Shown: positions 15,953 to 25,844, numbered from the stretch's first letter. The stretch: 64,000 nucleotides of DNA from CAYNRA01 sp046296415 (GCA_046296415.1 JBKBLN010000002.1:1-64000), one strand, 5' to 3'. The notes: generated by a model from the sequence alone, not told the origin. Translations and numbers: made by a program.

Positions 15953-18733
15953 TTACTTCCCACAAGATAAACGAAATCCACAAAAAGAACAATCCTCCGG
16001 TACGGCGGCGGATTGAATTGGGGTTGATGGATCAAGCATAGATCTCACTAATTCTTGTAACCATTTTTCTGAATTCTCTTGGAATTCTTGAACGTTTCCA
16101 ACTTTTTCAATCGAGGGCAAGCTGGCATGGATTTTCACATCGCGTAAGGAAATCAATGAAGCTTCCGCATCGGATACCCGGTTTTGCTTCCACATCAAAT
16201 ACTGATACAACCAAAGCTGGCGTAATTTTCCTTCCTTCGGCTCTGCTAATTTTTGGAACATATTTTTGGATAGATCTCCGCCTTTCACATGGCCCGTTTT
16301 AAAATCAATTAATTTGATTTTTCCATCCACCTGTTCTTGTTGATCGACTCTCGCTTTCAGTTTAATTGGAAAGTCAAACGACAAATGGATTTCCTGTTGT
16401 AATGTAAATTCCATCCCCATCACATGATGCACTCTGCTGTCCTCAATTAGGCTATCCAAATAGTGTGAAAGTTGATCGATGGCAATTTTCTTGATGAGCG
16501 CATGGTATCCCGTTTGGAAGTCAAATTGACTAAATGGTTTTTCATTTACTTGTGCTTCCAATATCTCCGGCAGTTGGGCTTTAAATAATTTTGCATTTTC
16601 AGCCTGTTGCACTGGAAATTGGTGGAAATAGATTTCCAAAATTTTATGGATCAACTGTCCGTACAAATCGGCACCCATGGTTTCGGTTTCCTCCTCGAGT
16701 TCTTTCCATCTCCATACATGTTTCATCAGAAATTTCCGTTCACAACGAAGCCATGTATCTAAAGTGGTCGGAGAAAAACCGGTGGTATGTAACCATTGTA
16801 CCAAGGATTGCCGAAGTTCCTCTGTTTTCTGCCATGGCTCCAAAGCCCCTTCCTCCCAAGCATCCGTTGGTTTTTGAAGCGTCCAATGTTGAATTTTAGT
16901 ATGTTCTAGGTTCATTTGTTGTAGCTGTCGTAAAAAACGACTTGGCTCTTTTCCACCTCCTAAACCCTTACCAGAAGGTATGACATAATAAATATCCACC
17001 TCTTTTGCTCGTTGAAGTAACCGGAAAAAGTGATACGCCATGACACTATCCTGGTCTGAATAAATAGGTAATCCAAATTCACGGGCTAAATCAAAGGGGA
17101 TTAGACTATCTGTTTTTTTGGGAGCAGGCAAGAATCCTTCATTGGCATGGAACAGAACAACCTTTTCAAAGTCCAAACAACGTGTTTCCAACATCGACAT
17201 AATTTGCAATTCAGCCACAGGTTCCCCCGAAAACGGAACGCGCTCTTGCCGTACAATATCCTGAAACAATTGACGAATTAAACCAAGGGATACGGAAAGT
17301 TGGGCGGGGATTGATTTCTCAAGTCGCTGGCAAACCATCAACAACGTAAACAAAAACTCATTTTCCATCACATGTGCCTCGCCCACCAAAGCCAATCGAA
17401 GCACATGAAGTACCTCTTTCATACGACTAAGTGCTCGATAGCCCTGGGGCCATCGAGAAAAAACCAATTTCCCCAACGAATCATTCTCAAATAAGGCCAA
17501 AAACTCCTCTTCTTTCACAAACGGATTTTGATCCAAATACAAAGTATAGGCATCTACCGAGAGGGATTGATTTTCTCTAAACAAGGCATACATTGGATGC
17601 TGGTAGACCTTTTGTAACAACGGAATGGTAAATGAGGGAATGTACAAACGTCGATCACCTTGAGAAACGGACCGGTGATGCAATTGAAGTTCAAGCACTG
17701 CCATCATAAAAGAGTAGACCAACGACTGCCTCAAAGACAATCCCATGGTGATATTAACCGATTCGACTTCGCTTGGAAGTGCTTCCATTAGGGCGGGAAG
17801 AAGCGATTCATCATTTAGAATCCATCCTGTCGCATTTTTTACTCCGGAAGTCACCTGAGGGCAATACCGTTGAGCGGCCATTTGTGCCTGCCAAATCGAC
17901 GCCGTGACGGGAATGAAATGAATAGTTCGAGGAAATTGATTGAGGAAATCATTTGTCCCTATCCCTGAATTTCCTTTTAAACTATTTTTTTTGTGTTTTC
18001 TCAAAAAAAGGCCGGCCCGATTTGTTCCTTGTTCATACGCCACATCCGAGTCCCACAGGGTATCGGCCAGTTTGACATCCATTAATTTTTTAATGACCTG
18101 TTCCTCCGTTTTGCTCAAAGCATTCAAGCCGATAAAATAATGAAAGGTGTAAGGTGAGGATGTTTGGGGTTGGGCTACCACACGTTCTTGAGCCAATCGA
18201 TAAGCAAGTCCCCTGTATACCCTTTGTTTCATTCTTAATTTCTCCCGAAACAAGGGAAATACTTCAGCAATTTGTTGATACAGAGAAAAGTAATTGGATT
18301 GTACTTTGGAGGCGGCCTCCCCTGGCAAAACACCCCATCGCTCGAGTGCTTTCGCCTCGGTTAGGTAGTCAAAGAAAGCTTGAGGGTTCTCGATAGCGTA
18401 TTGATCAATCAGGTCAAAATCTTTTAATAGAACAGGACCCCAACCCATGAATTTTTCTAGCGAAATGGCCGAATGAAGAGTTTGAAAAGTCGAAAACAAA
18501 TCGAACAACAATTCAATTCCATCTGCTCGATCGGTCATAGAGAGCTCCTGCATGAAGTCATCCATTGCCAAAATTTTGGGTGACCGCATGACCTCCTTCA
18601 CTTTCCCACTTAAGGATCGCTGAAGAAAATAAGCCGACCGTCTGGAGGGGACAACCAACACCATATCCGACAATTCGGATTGCGTGTGTTGAGACAGTAA
18701 ATAGTCGGAAACTTCATCTAAATACGCTTTCAT
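15953..18733 (-). CDS. AddB-like PD-(D/E)XK nuclease with Fe-S cluster motif
   Basis: A 926-residue protein related to the AddB/RexB exonuclease subunit of recombination nucleases. The N-terminal part is helicase-like but degenerate: LVVPSRRSAYFLQRSL stands where a Walker A would be, with no GKT. The C-terminal nuclease has ARVDQ and IKLIDFKTGHVKGG as the PD-(D/E)XK core. A cysteine in DTWLRCERKF and the terminal CSFCGFRLSC (C-x2-C-x5-C) reproduce the four-cysteine Fe-S layout of AddB. No AddA/UvrD-type helicase gene lies beside it. Its start overlaps the end of the upstream membrane protein by 4 bases. Confidence 0.85.
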   Translation of the reverse strand: MKAYLDEVSDYLLSQHTQSELSDMVLVVPSRRSAYFLQRSLSGKVKEVMRSPKILAMDDFMQELSMTDRADGIELLFDLFSTFQTLHSAISLEKFMGWGPVLLKDFDLIDQYAIENPQAFFDYLTEAKALERWGVLPGEAASKVQSNYFSLYQQIAEVFPLFREKLRMKQRVYRGLAYRLAQERVVAQPQTSSPYTFHYFIGLNALSKTEEQVIKKLMDVKLADTLWDSDVAYEQGTNRAGLFLRKHKKNSLKGNSGIGTNDFLNQFPRTIHFIPVTASIWQAQMAAQRYCPQVTSGVKNATGWILNDESLLPALMEALPSEVESVNITMGLSLRQSLVYSFMMAVLELQLHHRSVSQGDRRLYIPSFTIPLLQKVYQHPMYALFRENQSLSVDAYTLYLDQNPFVKEEEFLALFENDSLGKLVFSRWPQGYRALSRMKEVLHVLRLALVGEAHVMENEFLFTLLMVCQRLEKSIPAQLSVSLGLIRQLFQDIVRQERVPFSGEPVAELQIMSMLETRCLDFEKVVLFHANEGFLPAPKKTDSLIPFDLAREFGLPIYSDQDSVMAYHFFRLLQRAKEVDIYYVIPSGKGLGGGKEPSRFLRQLQQMNLEHTKIQHWTLQKPTDAWEEGALEPWQKTEELRQSLVQWLHTTGFSPTTLDTWLRCERKFLMKHVWRWKELEEETETMGADLYGQLIHKILEIYFHQFPVQQAENAKLFKAQLPEILEAQVNEKPFSQFDFQTGYHALIKKIAIDQLSHYLDSLIEDSRVHHVMGMEFTLQQEIHLSFDFPIKLKARVDQQEQVDGKIKLIDFKTGHVKGGDLSKNMFQKLAEPKEGKLRQLWLYQYLMWKQNRVSDAEASLISLRDVKIHASLPSIEKVGNVQEFQENSEKWLQELVRSMLDPSTPIQSAAVPEDCSFCGFRLSCGK

Positions 18734-20607
18734 GGCCTAATTTTTAATGTTTTAAGTTCCGATTCATTCATCAAAGGCAGCCACTCTTCTTTTTTGGGTA
18801 TAAAGTGAATCAACCCTCCCCCTGGAAAAGGTGTACTTGAAATGGGCTGTCCAAAATGTTCGACAAACTTAGCCATGCACGCTTCATTGGGTAGTAAGTC
18901 CTCATAAATTTGCAAGCCGGCAAAATCACCCAATTGAATGATACGTTCCATTTGCTGAAAAATAGATTCTGTCGGGCATTCTGATAGCTTATTGGGCTGT
19001 CTCTCTTTCTTCTCTGCGACCATCAACTGATCCCAACCATTTTCAACAAAAGGCTGAATCATGCTGGGGTACATCCGACCATAATAATAACTAACCGTAT
19101 GTTTTTGATGGAAATAGGCCATAAATCCTTGATTACTGGTTTCCAAATAACAGGGACAAAGGTTCTCTTCAAAACCAATACCATTCCCCCCGATGATACA
19201 AAACGGAAAATCGAAAATAGCTTTACCGGGGGTATTACGGACCGTCGTAACATACGAGTTAAGTTTTTTATCAAAACCATAGGCTTTATCTGAAAAGCGG
19301 ATGGCATAGACTGAAATGATTTCAGACACACCGATCAAAAACCATACAGTTACCCAAGGGAAACTCCGATTGGACATTGACCGAAAGGGTAAAAAAACAA
19401 GTAATAAGGGGATTAAAGTGGAGAAGATAATGGTTGATCGTCCGGAGTTCCGGTTGAATGTAAACCAGGAAAACACATGTAAAGTTGGGAAAACAGTCGG
19501 ATGAAATAACAAACAAAAACCTAAGATTATAAAAATAGGAAGGGCAAAACCAATTTGTTTTTTCCGGATCAAATAAAAGAAGGAAAAAATCAATAATCCG
19601 GATAAAGTCCAACCAATTAAATAATCCCAAAAAAACTCTGGACGATCTTTAAAATAATGAAGGATGGATGGGAGGCCCACCAAATCGGCCCGACCGATCA
19701 AAGGTAAGAACAGTTTCAATGGATGAGCCCAACTGTAAGCGGCCGGACTCGGTTCACCTTCAAAAAGGGCAACGTTGGCTAAAACCTGAAAAACCAGGGG
19801 GAGGTAGGCCCAAATCAAGACGATATTAAAAAAAATCAAACTAAAAACTGTGAGTCGTTGCGATTTTGTCCAACGAAAGCATGCCCAATACGATTCAATC
19901 CTTGACCATCGCGATCGAAGGTTTGGATCTAGGGCAATAAATCCAACAGCTGATACAAAAAAAATGAGTGTACTTAGAAGGGCAAAACCAGTCAGATAAG
20001 CCACTTCCTGGCCTAAACTACCCAACAAAACCAAACTTTTAAGCAATAGAAAAGAAAATGAGATTGGCTTTCCTTTAATCAATCGATGGTAAAGGATCAG
20101 GTCCGTTAGAATCGACCACGTCAACCAGTGGTGTACGGCATGAACCAAATGCCCACTAAACTTGAAAATGGAATAAAAATCAAAAAAGAAAGCGAGAAAG
20201 GTAATGGCAAAGGCTAAGGAAACCGAATATTCTCGCTTCAGTAACCAAAATGAGAAAAAAACACCTATGAAAGTACAAAAGGCATAATACAAACTCGCCC
20301 AAGGACCAAACGGTCCAAAAAAATGATACAATAGAGAGTAGAAATAATTAAACTCAAGGGTTAAGTCCTGAAAAACATGGTTATTCCCAAAAGGATAAAG
20401 CATTTCATCTGACACAAGAGTTAATTGGGGCCAGGGGAAGAAATTAAGGTTATGGTAAAAATAATACGCCATGTTGGGCCACGCTTCCACGTCTCCCCCG
20501 GTACGATGTGTGAGAGGTTGGGAAAAGTCTTGAACGACTAGGAATAATTTGACAAAACAACCAATGGTAAGGAGTATCCAAGCAATTTTTTGGGACAATG
20601 GCTTCAC
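18730..20607 (-). CDS. Multi-pass membrane protein, possibly GT-C-like
   Basis: A 625-residue integral membrane protein with a GTG start (20607). It has about ten to twelve hydrophobic helices up to residue about 440 and a soluble C-terminal domain. An acidic residue in the first outer loop (THRTGGDVEAWPNMA) and the overall topology recall GT-C glycosyltransferases or YfhO-like proteins, which transfer sugars from lipid carriers on the outer face. The family is not recognised with certainty, and no function is assigned. It overlaps the AddB-like gene by 4 bases. It is AT-richer and aromatic-rich, common for such proteins. Confidence 0.7.
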   Translation of the reverse strand: MKPLSQKIAWILLTIGCFVKLFLVVQDFSQPLTHRTGGDVEAWPNMAYYFYHNLNFFPWPQLTLVSDEMLYPFGNNHVFQDLTLEFNYFYSLLYHFFGPFGPWASLYYAFCTFIGVFFSFWLLKREYSVSLAFAITFLAFFFDFYSIFKFSGHLVHAVHHWLTWSILTDLILYHRLIKGKPISFSFLLLKSLVLLGSLGQEVAYLTGFALLSTLIFFVSAVGFIALDPNLRSRWSRIESYWACFRWTKSQRLTVFSLIFFNIVLIWAYLPLVFQVLANVALFEGEPSPAAYSWAHPLKLFLPLIGRADLVGLPSILHYFKDRPEFFWDYLIGWTLSGLLIFSFFYLIRKKQIGFALPIFIILGFCLLFHPTVFPTLHVFSWFTFNRNSGRSTIIFSTLIPLLLVFLPFRSMSNRSFPWVTVWFLIGVSEIISVYAIRFSDKAYGFDKKLNSYVTTVRNTPGKAIFDFPFCIIGGNGIGFEENLCPCYLETSNQGFMAYFHQKHTVSYYYGRMYPSMIQPFVENGWDQLMVAEKKERQPNKLSECPTESIFQQMERIIQLGDFAGLQIYEDLLPNEACMAKFVEHFGQPISSTPFPGGGLIHFIPKKEEWLPLMNESELKTLKIRP

Positions 20608-20668
20608 GAAATGTAAAATTCAATTTAGACAAATATACAAAAAAGCCCGAAAATGTAGTCGGGCTTCT

Positions 20669-21958
20669 TTATTTCAACGCATCTTGGTACGTTTGAATCG
20701 CACGTTGTCGAGCCATCGCGTGATCAACCATTGGTTTTGGGTAATAGGACGTTCCAAATTCAGGGATCCATTTTTTGATGTATTTGAAATCGGGATCAAA
20801 CTTTTTGGCTTGACTTTCCGGATTAAAAACTCGAAAATAAGGGGCCGCATCACATCCACTTCCCGCAGCCCATTGCCACCCACCATTGTTGGAGGAGAAT
20901 TCAAAGTCAAGTAATTTTTCTGCAAAGTACTCCTCCCCTTTTCGCCAATCAATCAATAAATGTTTCACTAAAAAACTAGCTACCACCATTCGAACACGGT
21001 TGTGCATGAAACCCGTGGCATTAAGCTCCCGCATGCCAGCATCGACTAAGGGATACCCTGTTTTTCCGGCACACCATTTTTTAAAATCCTCCTCGGATTG
21101 GCGCCAAGGAATCTGATCATATTCCAACCGAAAAGCCTTTCCCTCACCTATCCATTTTTTGTGCCACGTTATGTTCATGTAAAATTCACGCCAAATTAGC
21201 TCATTAAGCCATTTTTCGTTGGTAGACATAGCCAAACGTACCATTTTTCGAATACTCACCGTTCCAAATCGAAGGTGAACACTAAGCCGAGAGGTGCCTT
21301 GGATCGATGGAATATCCCGGGTTTGATCATACCTCGAGAGAAGCGTCTCCGATACATTGGGTGGTGGGACCTGGAGGTCGCTGGCTTCAAACCCCATCTG
21401 TTTCAAAGGTATCACGTGAGAACCATAGTGCCGGCAGACTTGGCTAGAAAGTAGCGATACCGAATCCACAGAAACTGTATGGTGGGGCTTCAGCTCGGCT
21501 TTCCATTTTTTGCAGTATGGGGTAAAAACGGTGTAGGGAGTGCCTCCACCGGAAAGAATCTCATTTTTTTCAAAAATTACTTGGTCTTTACTCGTATAAA
21601 AAGGAATACCCTGGGCATTGAGCAGCTTTCGAATCTGGTCATCCCGAATTTCTGCATAATTTTCATAATCATGATTGGTGTATACTTCAGCCACGGGATA
21701 CAGCCGTAGAATGTTCTCCCAAACTGTCTTGGGCTCCCCATAAAAGGTAAGGAGGGGAAATTCCCCAGCCAGCGCTGTCAAGGTTTGGTGAATGAAAGAG
21801 ACCCGGGCGTCGGACCGATCAGCCAAAGGATCCAGAATCAAGGAATCGAAAATAAAAATTGGAAGTACCTCAAAGCCCGACTGCAATGCTCGATGCAATC
21901 CTACATTATCTTCCCACCGAAGATCTCGTCTGAACCAAAAAATTGCAATTTTTTTCAT
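20669..21958 (-). CDS. phr: Deoxyribodipyrimidine photolyase
   Basis: Light-driven, FAD-dependent repair of pyrimidine dimers. The 429-residue protein starts with the photolyase-type Rossmann domain (AIFWFRRDLRWEDNVGLHRAL). The C-terminal FAD domain contains GYPLVDAGMRELNATGFMHNR, the DWRKGEEYFAEKLLDF block and GGWQWAAGSGCDAAPYFRVF, matching class I CPD photolyases rather than animal cryptochromes; a cryptochrome-like role cannot be excluded. The ATG at 21958 is chosen because the fold begins there. It faces the divergent secreted-protein gene at 22072, with 113 bases between. Confidence 0.93.
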   Translation of the reverse strand: MKKIAIFWFRRDLRWEDNVGLHRALQSGFEVLPIFIFDSLILDPLADRSDARVSFIHQTLTALAGEFPLLTFYGEPKTVWENILRLYPVAEVYTNHDYENYAEIRDDQIRKLLNAQGIPFYTSKDQVIFEKNEILSGGGTPYTVFTPYCKKWKAELKPHHTVSVDSVSLLSSQVCRHYGSHVIPLKQMGFEASDLQVPPPNVSETLLSRYDQTRDIPSIQGTSRLSVHLRFGTVSIRKMVRLAMSTNEKWLNELIWREFYMNITWHKKWIGEGKAFRLEYDQIPWRQSEEDFKKWCAGKTGYPLVDAGMRELNATGFMHNRVRMVVASFLVKHLLIDWRKGEEYFAEKLLDFEFSSNNGGWQWAAGSGCDAAPYFRVFNPESQAKKFDPDFKYIKKWIPEFGTSYYPKPMVDHAMARQRAIQTYQDALK

Positions 21959-22071
21959 AAAATTTAACCGCTCGGGGACATAATTTACCAATCATCCCGA
22001 GTACATTGGACCTCATTAGAAATTATGTTAGCTTAACATTTTCATCACCAAATTGTTTGTTTCATAAAAAC

Positions 22072-22779
22072 ATGAAAAAAATTATTCTTTCCTTACTCTC
22101 CTGCGCTCTCATTCAAACGGCTAGTGCCCAAAAAGCAGAGGAAGTCTTTCAAAAACACATCCAGGCCATCGGAGGCAAAGAGCTCATCCAATCGGTAACT
22201 GACCTGACGTTATCCATGACAACCGAGACTCCGCGAGGTGTTTCGGAGACCGAAATGAAATATAAGATGCCTGAAAAATACGCCATGTCGGTATTTGCCA
22301 ACGGAATGCAAGTGATGTCTATGACGTACGATGGAATCCAACTCACCTCCTCAAGCCCTTGGGGTGGCGGTGCCCAAAAACCCATCACGGGTGCAGCCGC
22401 ACGAGGGGAAGTTTTGCGCAGCCATCCCTTCGCAGAATTGATCTACTTGGATCAAAATATCAAGCCCTCCAGTGTCGAAACCATCCAAGAAAATGGGGTA
22501 GAGATGATCAAAGTCCAATTCGATTGGGAAGGGCAAACCTGGACCAACGTCTATGACAGTCAAACAGGTCTCAAAAAGTATGTTACGGCCAAGGCCAAAA
22601 CACCTCGGGGTGAATTTGAGTCTAAAGTAATTTTTGAAGATTACAAGAAATTTAAAGGATCCGACCTACTTTTCCCTGCCAAAAGACAACAAACCACCGG
22701 GATGGGGAATGTAACCTCTACCCTAGCCAGTATAAAAGTCAATAAAGGGTTGAAAGATAAAGAATTCAGCGCCAACTGA
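22072..22779 (+). CDS. Secreted LolA-like protein
   Basis: A 235-residue exported protein. The ATG at 22072 gives a signal peptide (MKKIILSLLSCALIQTASAQ). The mature part starts with EEVFQKHIQAIGGKELIQSV and has alternating beta-strands (MKYKMPEKYAMSV, QVMSMTYDGIQLTSSS, KVIFEDYKKFKGSDLLFPAK) typical of the Bacteroidota outer-membrane lipoprotein-sorting-like (LolA/LolB fold) proteins, which bind lipid. A specific function is not known. It is followed by a strong bidirectional terminator, so it forms a single-gene unit. Confidence 0.7.
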   Translation: MKKIILSLLSCALIQTASAQKAEEVFQKHIQAIGGKELIQSVTDLTLSMTTETPRGVSETEMKYKMPEKYAMSVFANGMQVMSMTYDGIQLTSSSPWGGGAQKPITGAAARGEVLRSHPFAELIYLDQNIKPSSVETIQENGVEMIKVQFDWEGQTWTNVYDSQTGLKKYVTAKAKTPRGEFESKVIFEDYKKFKGSDLLFPAKRQQTTGMGNVTSTLASIKVNKGLKDKEFSAN

Positions 22780-22795
22780 GATTTCCAATGAATTT

Positions 22796-22833
22796 AAAAA
22801 GGGTATCCTGTGATTTATCAGGATACCCTTTTT
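22796..22833. terminator. Strong terminator between the LolA-like gene and coaX
   Basis: A perfect ten-base stem (GGGTATCCTG / CAGGATACCC, loop of eight) is flanked by five A and five T, extending the stem to 15. It lies between two genes of the same strand; TTATTTTG directly after it may act as a -7 element of coaX. Confidence 0.92.
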
Positions 22834-22859
22834 ATTTTGCACGACATTTCGAAATTTGC

Positions 22860-23597
22860 ATGAAGCCAACATTCGTTTTAGATATCGGGAACACTCGGAT
22901 CAAATGTGGTATTTTTTTAGGGTCGCAACTCAAAGAAGTCCATATAGCCAATGATTTGGATGAAATTGAATCTTTTTTAAGCACATTTGATATCGTACAC
23001 GGAATCGTTTGCAATGTAGGTAGGTCGGAGGATTCTCTTGAGGAGTTCCGGAGGCGGTGGACGGGTCTTTTTTTTCTACATCATTCGACTCCCATCCCCT
23101 TTCCTAATCAATATGCCACCCCACAAACACTCGGTTTGGACCGACTAGCCGCCGCGGTAGGGGCTTGGACCCTGTTCCCAGAGCAGGCTTGCCTGATCGT
23201 TGATGTAGGCACAGCTCTTAAAATGGACTATGTACTTCCCGACCAAGGTTTTATGGGAGGCTATATTTCCCCCGGACTGCGTATACGCTTTGAGGGCCTT
23301 CATTCGTTTACCAACAGATTACCTCTCATTACTCCAAAACCATTTGCACATTTATATGGACAATCCACTCAGGACTGTATATTGGCAGGTGTTATGCAAG
23401 GAATGTTGGCCGAAATAGAGGGAATCGTTCAGAAATATGAAAAACTTCATCCCATCACCGTAGTATTTTCAGGGGGAGATGCTCATTTTTTTGAAAGTCA
23501 GATAAAAACTACGAAATTTACAGAGCCGAATCTCGTTTTGATTGGGCTCCATAGAATCTTACAACACAATGTTAACGAACCGAACCAGGTACTTTAG
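22860..23597 (+). CDS. coaX: Type III pantothenate kinase
   Basis: First step of coenzyme A synthesis: phosphorylates pantothenate with ATP and needs a monovalent cation. The 245-residue protein has the ASKHA-fold phosphate loop FVLDIGNTRIKCGIF, then the segment TLGLDRLAAAVGAW that contacts pantothenate, LIVDVGTALKMDYV (second phosphate motif, normally GTA), and GGYISPGLRIRFEGL. ATG 22860 begins the fold exactly. It overlaps the start of the next gene (23569) by 29 bases, which suggests coupled translation. Confidence 0.93.
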   Translation: MKPTFVLDIGNTRIKCGIFLGSQLKEVHIANDLDEIESFLSTFDIVHGIVCNVGRSEDSLEEFRRRWTGLFFLHHSTPIPFPNQYATPQTLGLDRLAAAVGAWTLFPEQACLIVDVGTALKMDYVLPDQGFMGGYISPGLRIRFEGLHSFTNRLPLITPKPFAHLYGQSTQDCILAGVMQGMLAEIEGIVQKYEKLHPITVVFSGGDAHFFESQIKTTKFTEPNLVLIGLHRILQHNVNEPNQVL

Positions 23598-24876
23598 TTT
23601 TCTTTTTTGTCTATCTTCTTTTTCCATTTTTGCTCAAAGCCAAGGAAATTCCCCCTATTCCGTATTCGGTATCGGTGATGTAGATGAACCCACCTCAGCG
23701 GCCAATGTTGCCATGGGTGGAACCGGATTAACCACGACTTCCGGTTTTTTTATTCCCTCGCTCAATCCAGCATTGGTGGTCAAGAATAGAGTATTAGGGG
23801 GTTATCGGTATGTTGGACTCAATTTTGGATTAAACGGAACCGCCAAAACCATTCAAAATGCCTCGTTGGCTCAGCAAGATTTTGGCATGAACCTCAATCA
23901 TATATCGGCGGCTTTTCCTATACTCGACAAATGGGCCATGAGCGTGGCTCTTCGGCCTTATTCTCAAGTTACCCACACCACTCGTTTTTCGACCAACGCC
24001 ACCATTCCGGGCACCACCCAGACGGCAATTAACGAAGTGAAAAGCACCGGTGGATTATCGCGGGTGGGATGGACAAACTCCATACTCCTTGGGAAATCAC
24101 TCTACCTAGGGGTTGAAGCCTTCCATACGTTTGGTGTCATCTTGCGCGATACCACTACCACCATCTCAACCAATAATGTAGCTTCCAATGAAGCCATTCG
24201 TTTTACAAACCGGACGTCGGTAGGTGGTTCTGGAGTTCGATTGGGAGCTGTATGGCAGCAAAAATTATCGAAAAAATGGCAATTAAATGCCGGCGGTACC
24301 TACGAGGTATCGAATCAATTGAAAGGAGAATACCTTCGGCAATTAAGTAATGTTAGTGATAATGGTACGGGATTTGTTTTATCGGCTCCGGCGGATACGT
24401 TACTATTAGCAGATGCCCGAATCTCTCTTCCTCATCGGGTTGGGGGTGGGATCAGTCTAGAAAGTCCCTTTCATTGGGTATTTGCGTTGGAATATTCCAA
24501 AACGTTTTGGAATCAATACCAAAGTAATGTGGATCCTGTAAATGGCCTTTTGCGAGATGCTGATAAATTAGCTATGGGAATCGAATGGCTACCTAAAGCC
24601 AACTCCACTAAGTACTTTGATCAAGTATTTTATCGCATTGGGTATACCCGGCAAAATACTCCATTTGTGATCAATGGTACCCGAATAAGAGACAATAGTT
24701 TTACAGCAGGCCTCTCTTTACCTCTAGGATTTAGAAGCCCAAGTTATGTCGATATTGCCATGGCTTTTGGAAGAAGAGGAACCACCGTGTCCAACTTAAT
24801 TCAAGAAAATTACTGGAAAATTCAAGTCAATTTTGCCTTGCTTGGATCTTGGTTTGTTAAACCACGAATTGATTAA
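23569..24876 (+). CDS. Putative outer-membrane beta-barrel protein
   Basis: A 435-residue protein with a signal peptide (LTNRTRYFSFLFCLSSFSIFAQ) and then the segment QGNSPYSVFGIGDVD. Next comes a long run of alternating beta-strands with aromatic residues, ending in a strand like IQVNFALLGSWFVKPRID. The mixture resembles the FadL/OmpP1-like and other unassigned porins of Bacteroidota. No SusC/D or TonB box features are present. It lies inside a cluster coaX, this gene, lptC, with a 29-base overlap with coaX and 5 bases to lptC, so it might help envelope assembly; that is inference from position. Confidence 0.72.
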   Translation: MLTNRTRYFSFLFCLSSFSIFAQSQGNSPYSVFGIGDVDEPTSAANVAMGGTGLTTTSGFFIPSLNPALVVKNRVLGGYRYVGLNFGLNGTAKTIQNASLAQQDFGMNLNHISAAFPILDKWAMSVALRPYSQVTHTTRFSTNATIPGTTQTAINEVKSTGGLSRVGWTNSILLGKSLYLGVEAFHTFGVILRDTTTTISTNNVASNEAIRFTNRTSVGGSGVRLGAVWQQKLSKKWQLNAGGTYEVSNQLKGEYLRQLSNVSDNGTGFVLSAPADTLLLADARISLPHRVGGGISLESPFHWVFALEYSKTFWNQYQSNVDPVNGLLRDADKLAMGIEWLPKANSTKYFDQVFYRIGYTRQNTPFVINGTRIRDNSFTAGLSLPLGFRSPSYVDIAMAFGRRGTTVSNLIQENYWKIQVNFALLGSWFVKPRID

Positions 24877-24881
24877 TTTTC

Positions 24882-25442
24882 ATGAAACGATGTTTTTTAG
24901 CCTGTCTTTTCTTGGCAGGGTGTACGGATGTTCCTCCCTCCCAGGAAAAACAAAGTACCTATAATGGTCCTTTAATGGAGGTTCACCAAGTTTCGGTAAT
25001 GCTAAGTGATTCAGGAAAAACATCCATTTCCTTGACCACGGCCCGACAACTCAAAATGCAAAATGAAGACGAAGTATATCCCAAAACCGTTTACGTTACT
25101 TTTTTTGATGATCTTGGGGTACCTTATTCTACCTTAAGAGGCGATTCCGCTCGATTTGTAAAATCAGAGAATTTGTACCGAATTATGGGAAATGTCTTTT
25201 TTTACAACCGAACCGCTCAACAAAGCTTGGCGTCTGAACTTCTGCTTTGGAATCCTGTCACGCGTCGTATTTATACGGATAAAAAGGTGACCATCAATAC
25301 CCCAACCGAAAAGATGGTAGGCATTGGCATGGAGGCAGACCAAGATTTTACCCAATTTCAGATGAAACGAGTGACTGGCATCTTCCAAGTGGATTCATTG
25401 ATCACCCAACCACCCACTTCAGCGTCGGCAGTGAGCCAGTGA
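24882..25442 (+). CDS. lptC: LPS export ABC transporter periplasmic protein LptC
   Basis: Part of the Lpt bridge that carries lipopolysaccharide from the inner to the outer membrane. The 186-residue protein has a lipoprotein-type signal (MKRCFLACLFLAGC, lipobox LAGC) rather than the N-terminal helix of E. coli LptC; that is usual in Bacteroidota. The OstA-like domain is clear from LMEVHQVSVMLSDSG, YPKTVYVTFFDDLG, TLRGDSARF, LYRIMGNVFF and GIGMEADQDFTQF. It is the last gene of the plus-strand cluster and overlaps the end of the convergent cytochrome gene. The likely partner LptA-like protein is encoded 4.5 kb away. Confidence 0.9.
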   Translation: MKRCFLACLFLAGCTDVPPSQEKQSTYNGPLMEVHQVSVMLSDSGKTSISLTTARQLKMQNEDEVYPKTVYVTFFDDLGVPYSTLRGDSARFVKSENLYRIMGNVFFYNRTAQQSLASELLLWNPVTRRIYTDKKVTINTPTEKMVGIGMEADQDFTQFQMKRVTGIFQVDSLITQPPTSASAVSQ

Positions 25443-25844
25443 GGAATCAACCTCCATCACAGTAATTCTCCGGTTCAAACCTCCCCATTTTGAATAAATG
25501 TAGGTAGAAACAGCAGCAAGATCCAAGGATTGCAAAGAACCATGAGGAGGCATTGCTTGGGTATATGTAACCCCATTCACTTGCAAAGGTTCGTTTATGC
25601 CGTTTTTGATCAAGCATATAACCTGATCCAGACGATCGGGGGTTAAGAAATCCGTATCCTTCAACGGGGGAATTACACCCTTTAGACCCTCTCCGGATGC
25701 CTGGTGGCAGTTGGCACACTGCTGTAGGTAAATTTCCTCTCCATTGATTTTATATTGCTCGAAAGCAAGCTCTTCTTTGGATTGACATCCCATCAACCCA
25801 AAGAAGAAAGAAAGCCAAAAAAAACGTTTATTTTTTTGATTCAT
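25419..25844 (-). CDS. Monohaem cytochrome c lipoprotein
   Basis: A 141-residue c-type cytochrome. It has a lipoprotein signal ending FFGLMGCQS, then EIYLQQCANCHQASGEGLKGVIPPL with the CxxCH haem-binding motif (residues about 40-44) and a distal methionine in YTQAMPPHG. Domain size fits a class I cytochrome c of about 100 residues. It lies downstream of a SCO1 gene overlapping by 17 bases, which suggests a role as electron carrier to, or assembly partner of, an aa3/cbb3 oxidase in the periplasm. It ends convergent to lptC with 24 bases of overlap. Confidence 0.9.
   Translation of the reverse strand: MNQKNKRFFWLSFFFGLMGCQSKEELAFEQYKINGEEIYLQQCANCHQASGEGLKGVIPPLKDTDFLTPDRLDQVICLIKNGINEPLQVNGVTYTQAMPPHGSLQSLDLAAVSTYIYSKWGGLNRRITVMEVDSSLAHCRR

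Noticed and set aside
21972..22002. Inverted repeat CTCGGG...CCCGAG between the photolyase and the LolA-like gene
   Set aside because: Only six pairs with a 19-base gap and no T run; it could be an operator but there is not enough support.
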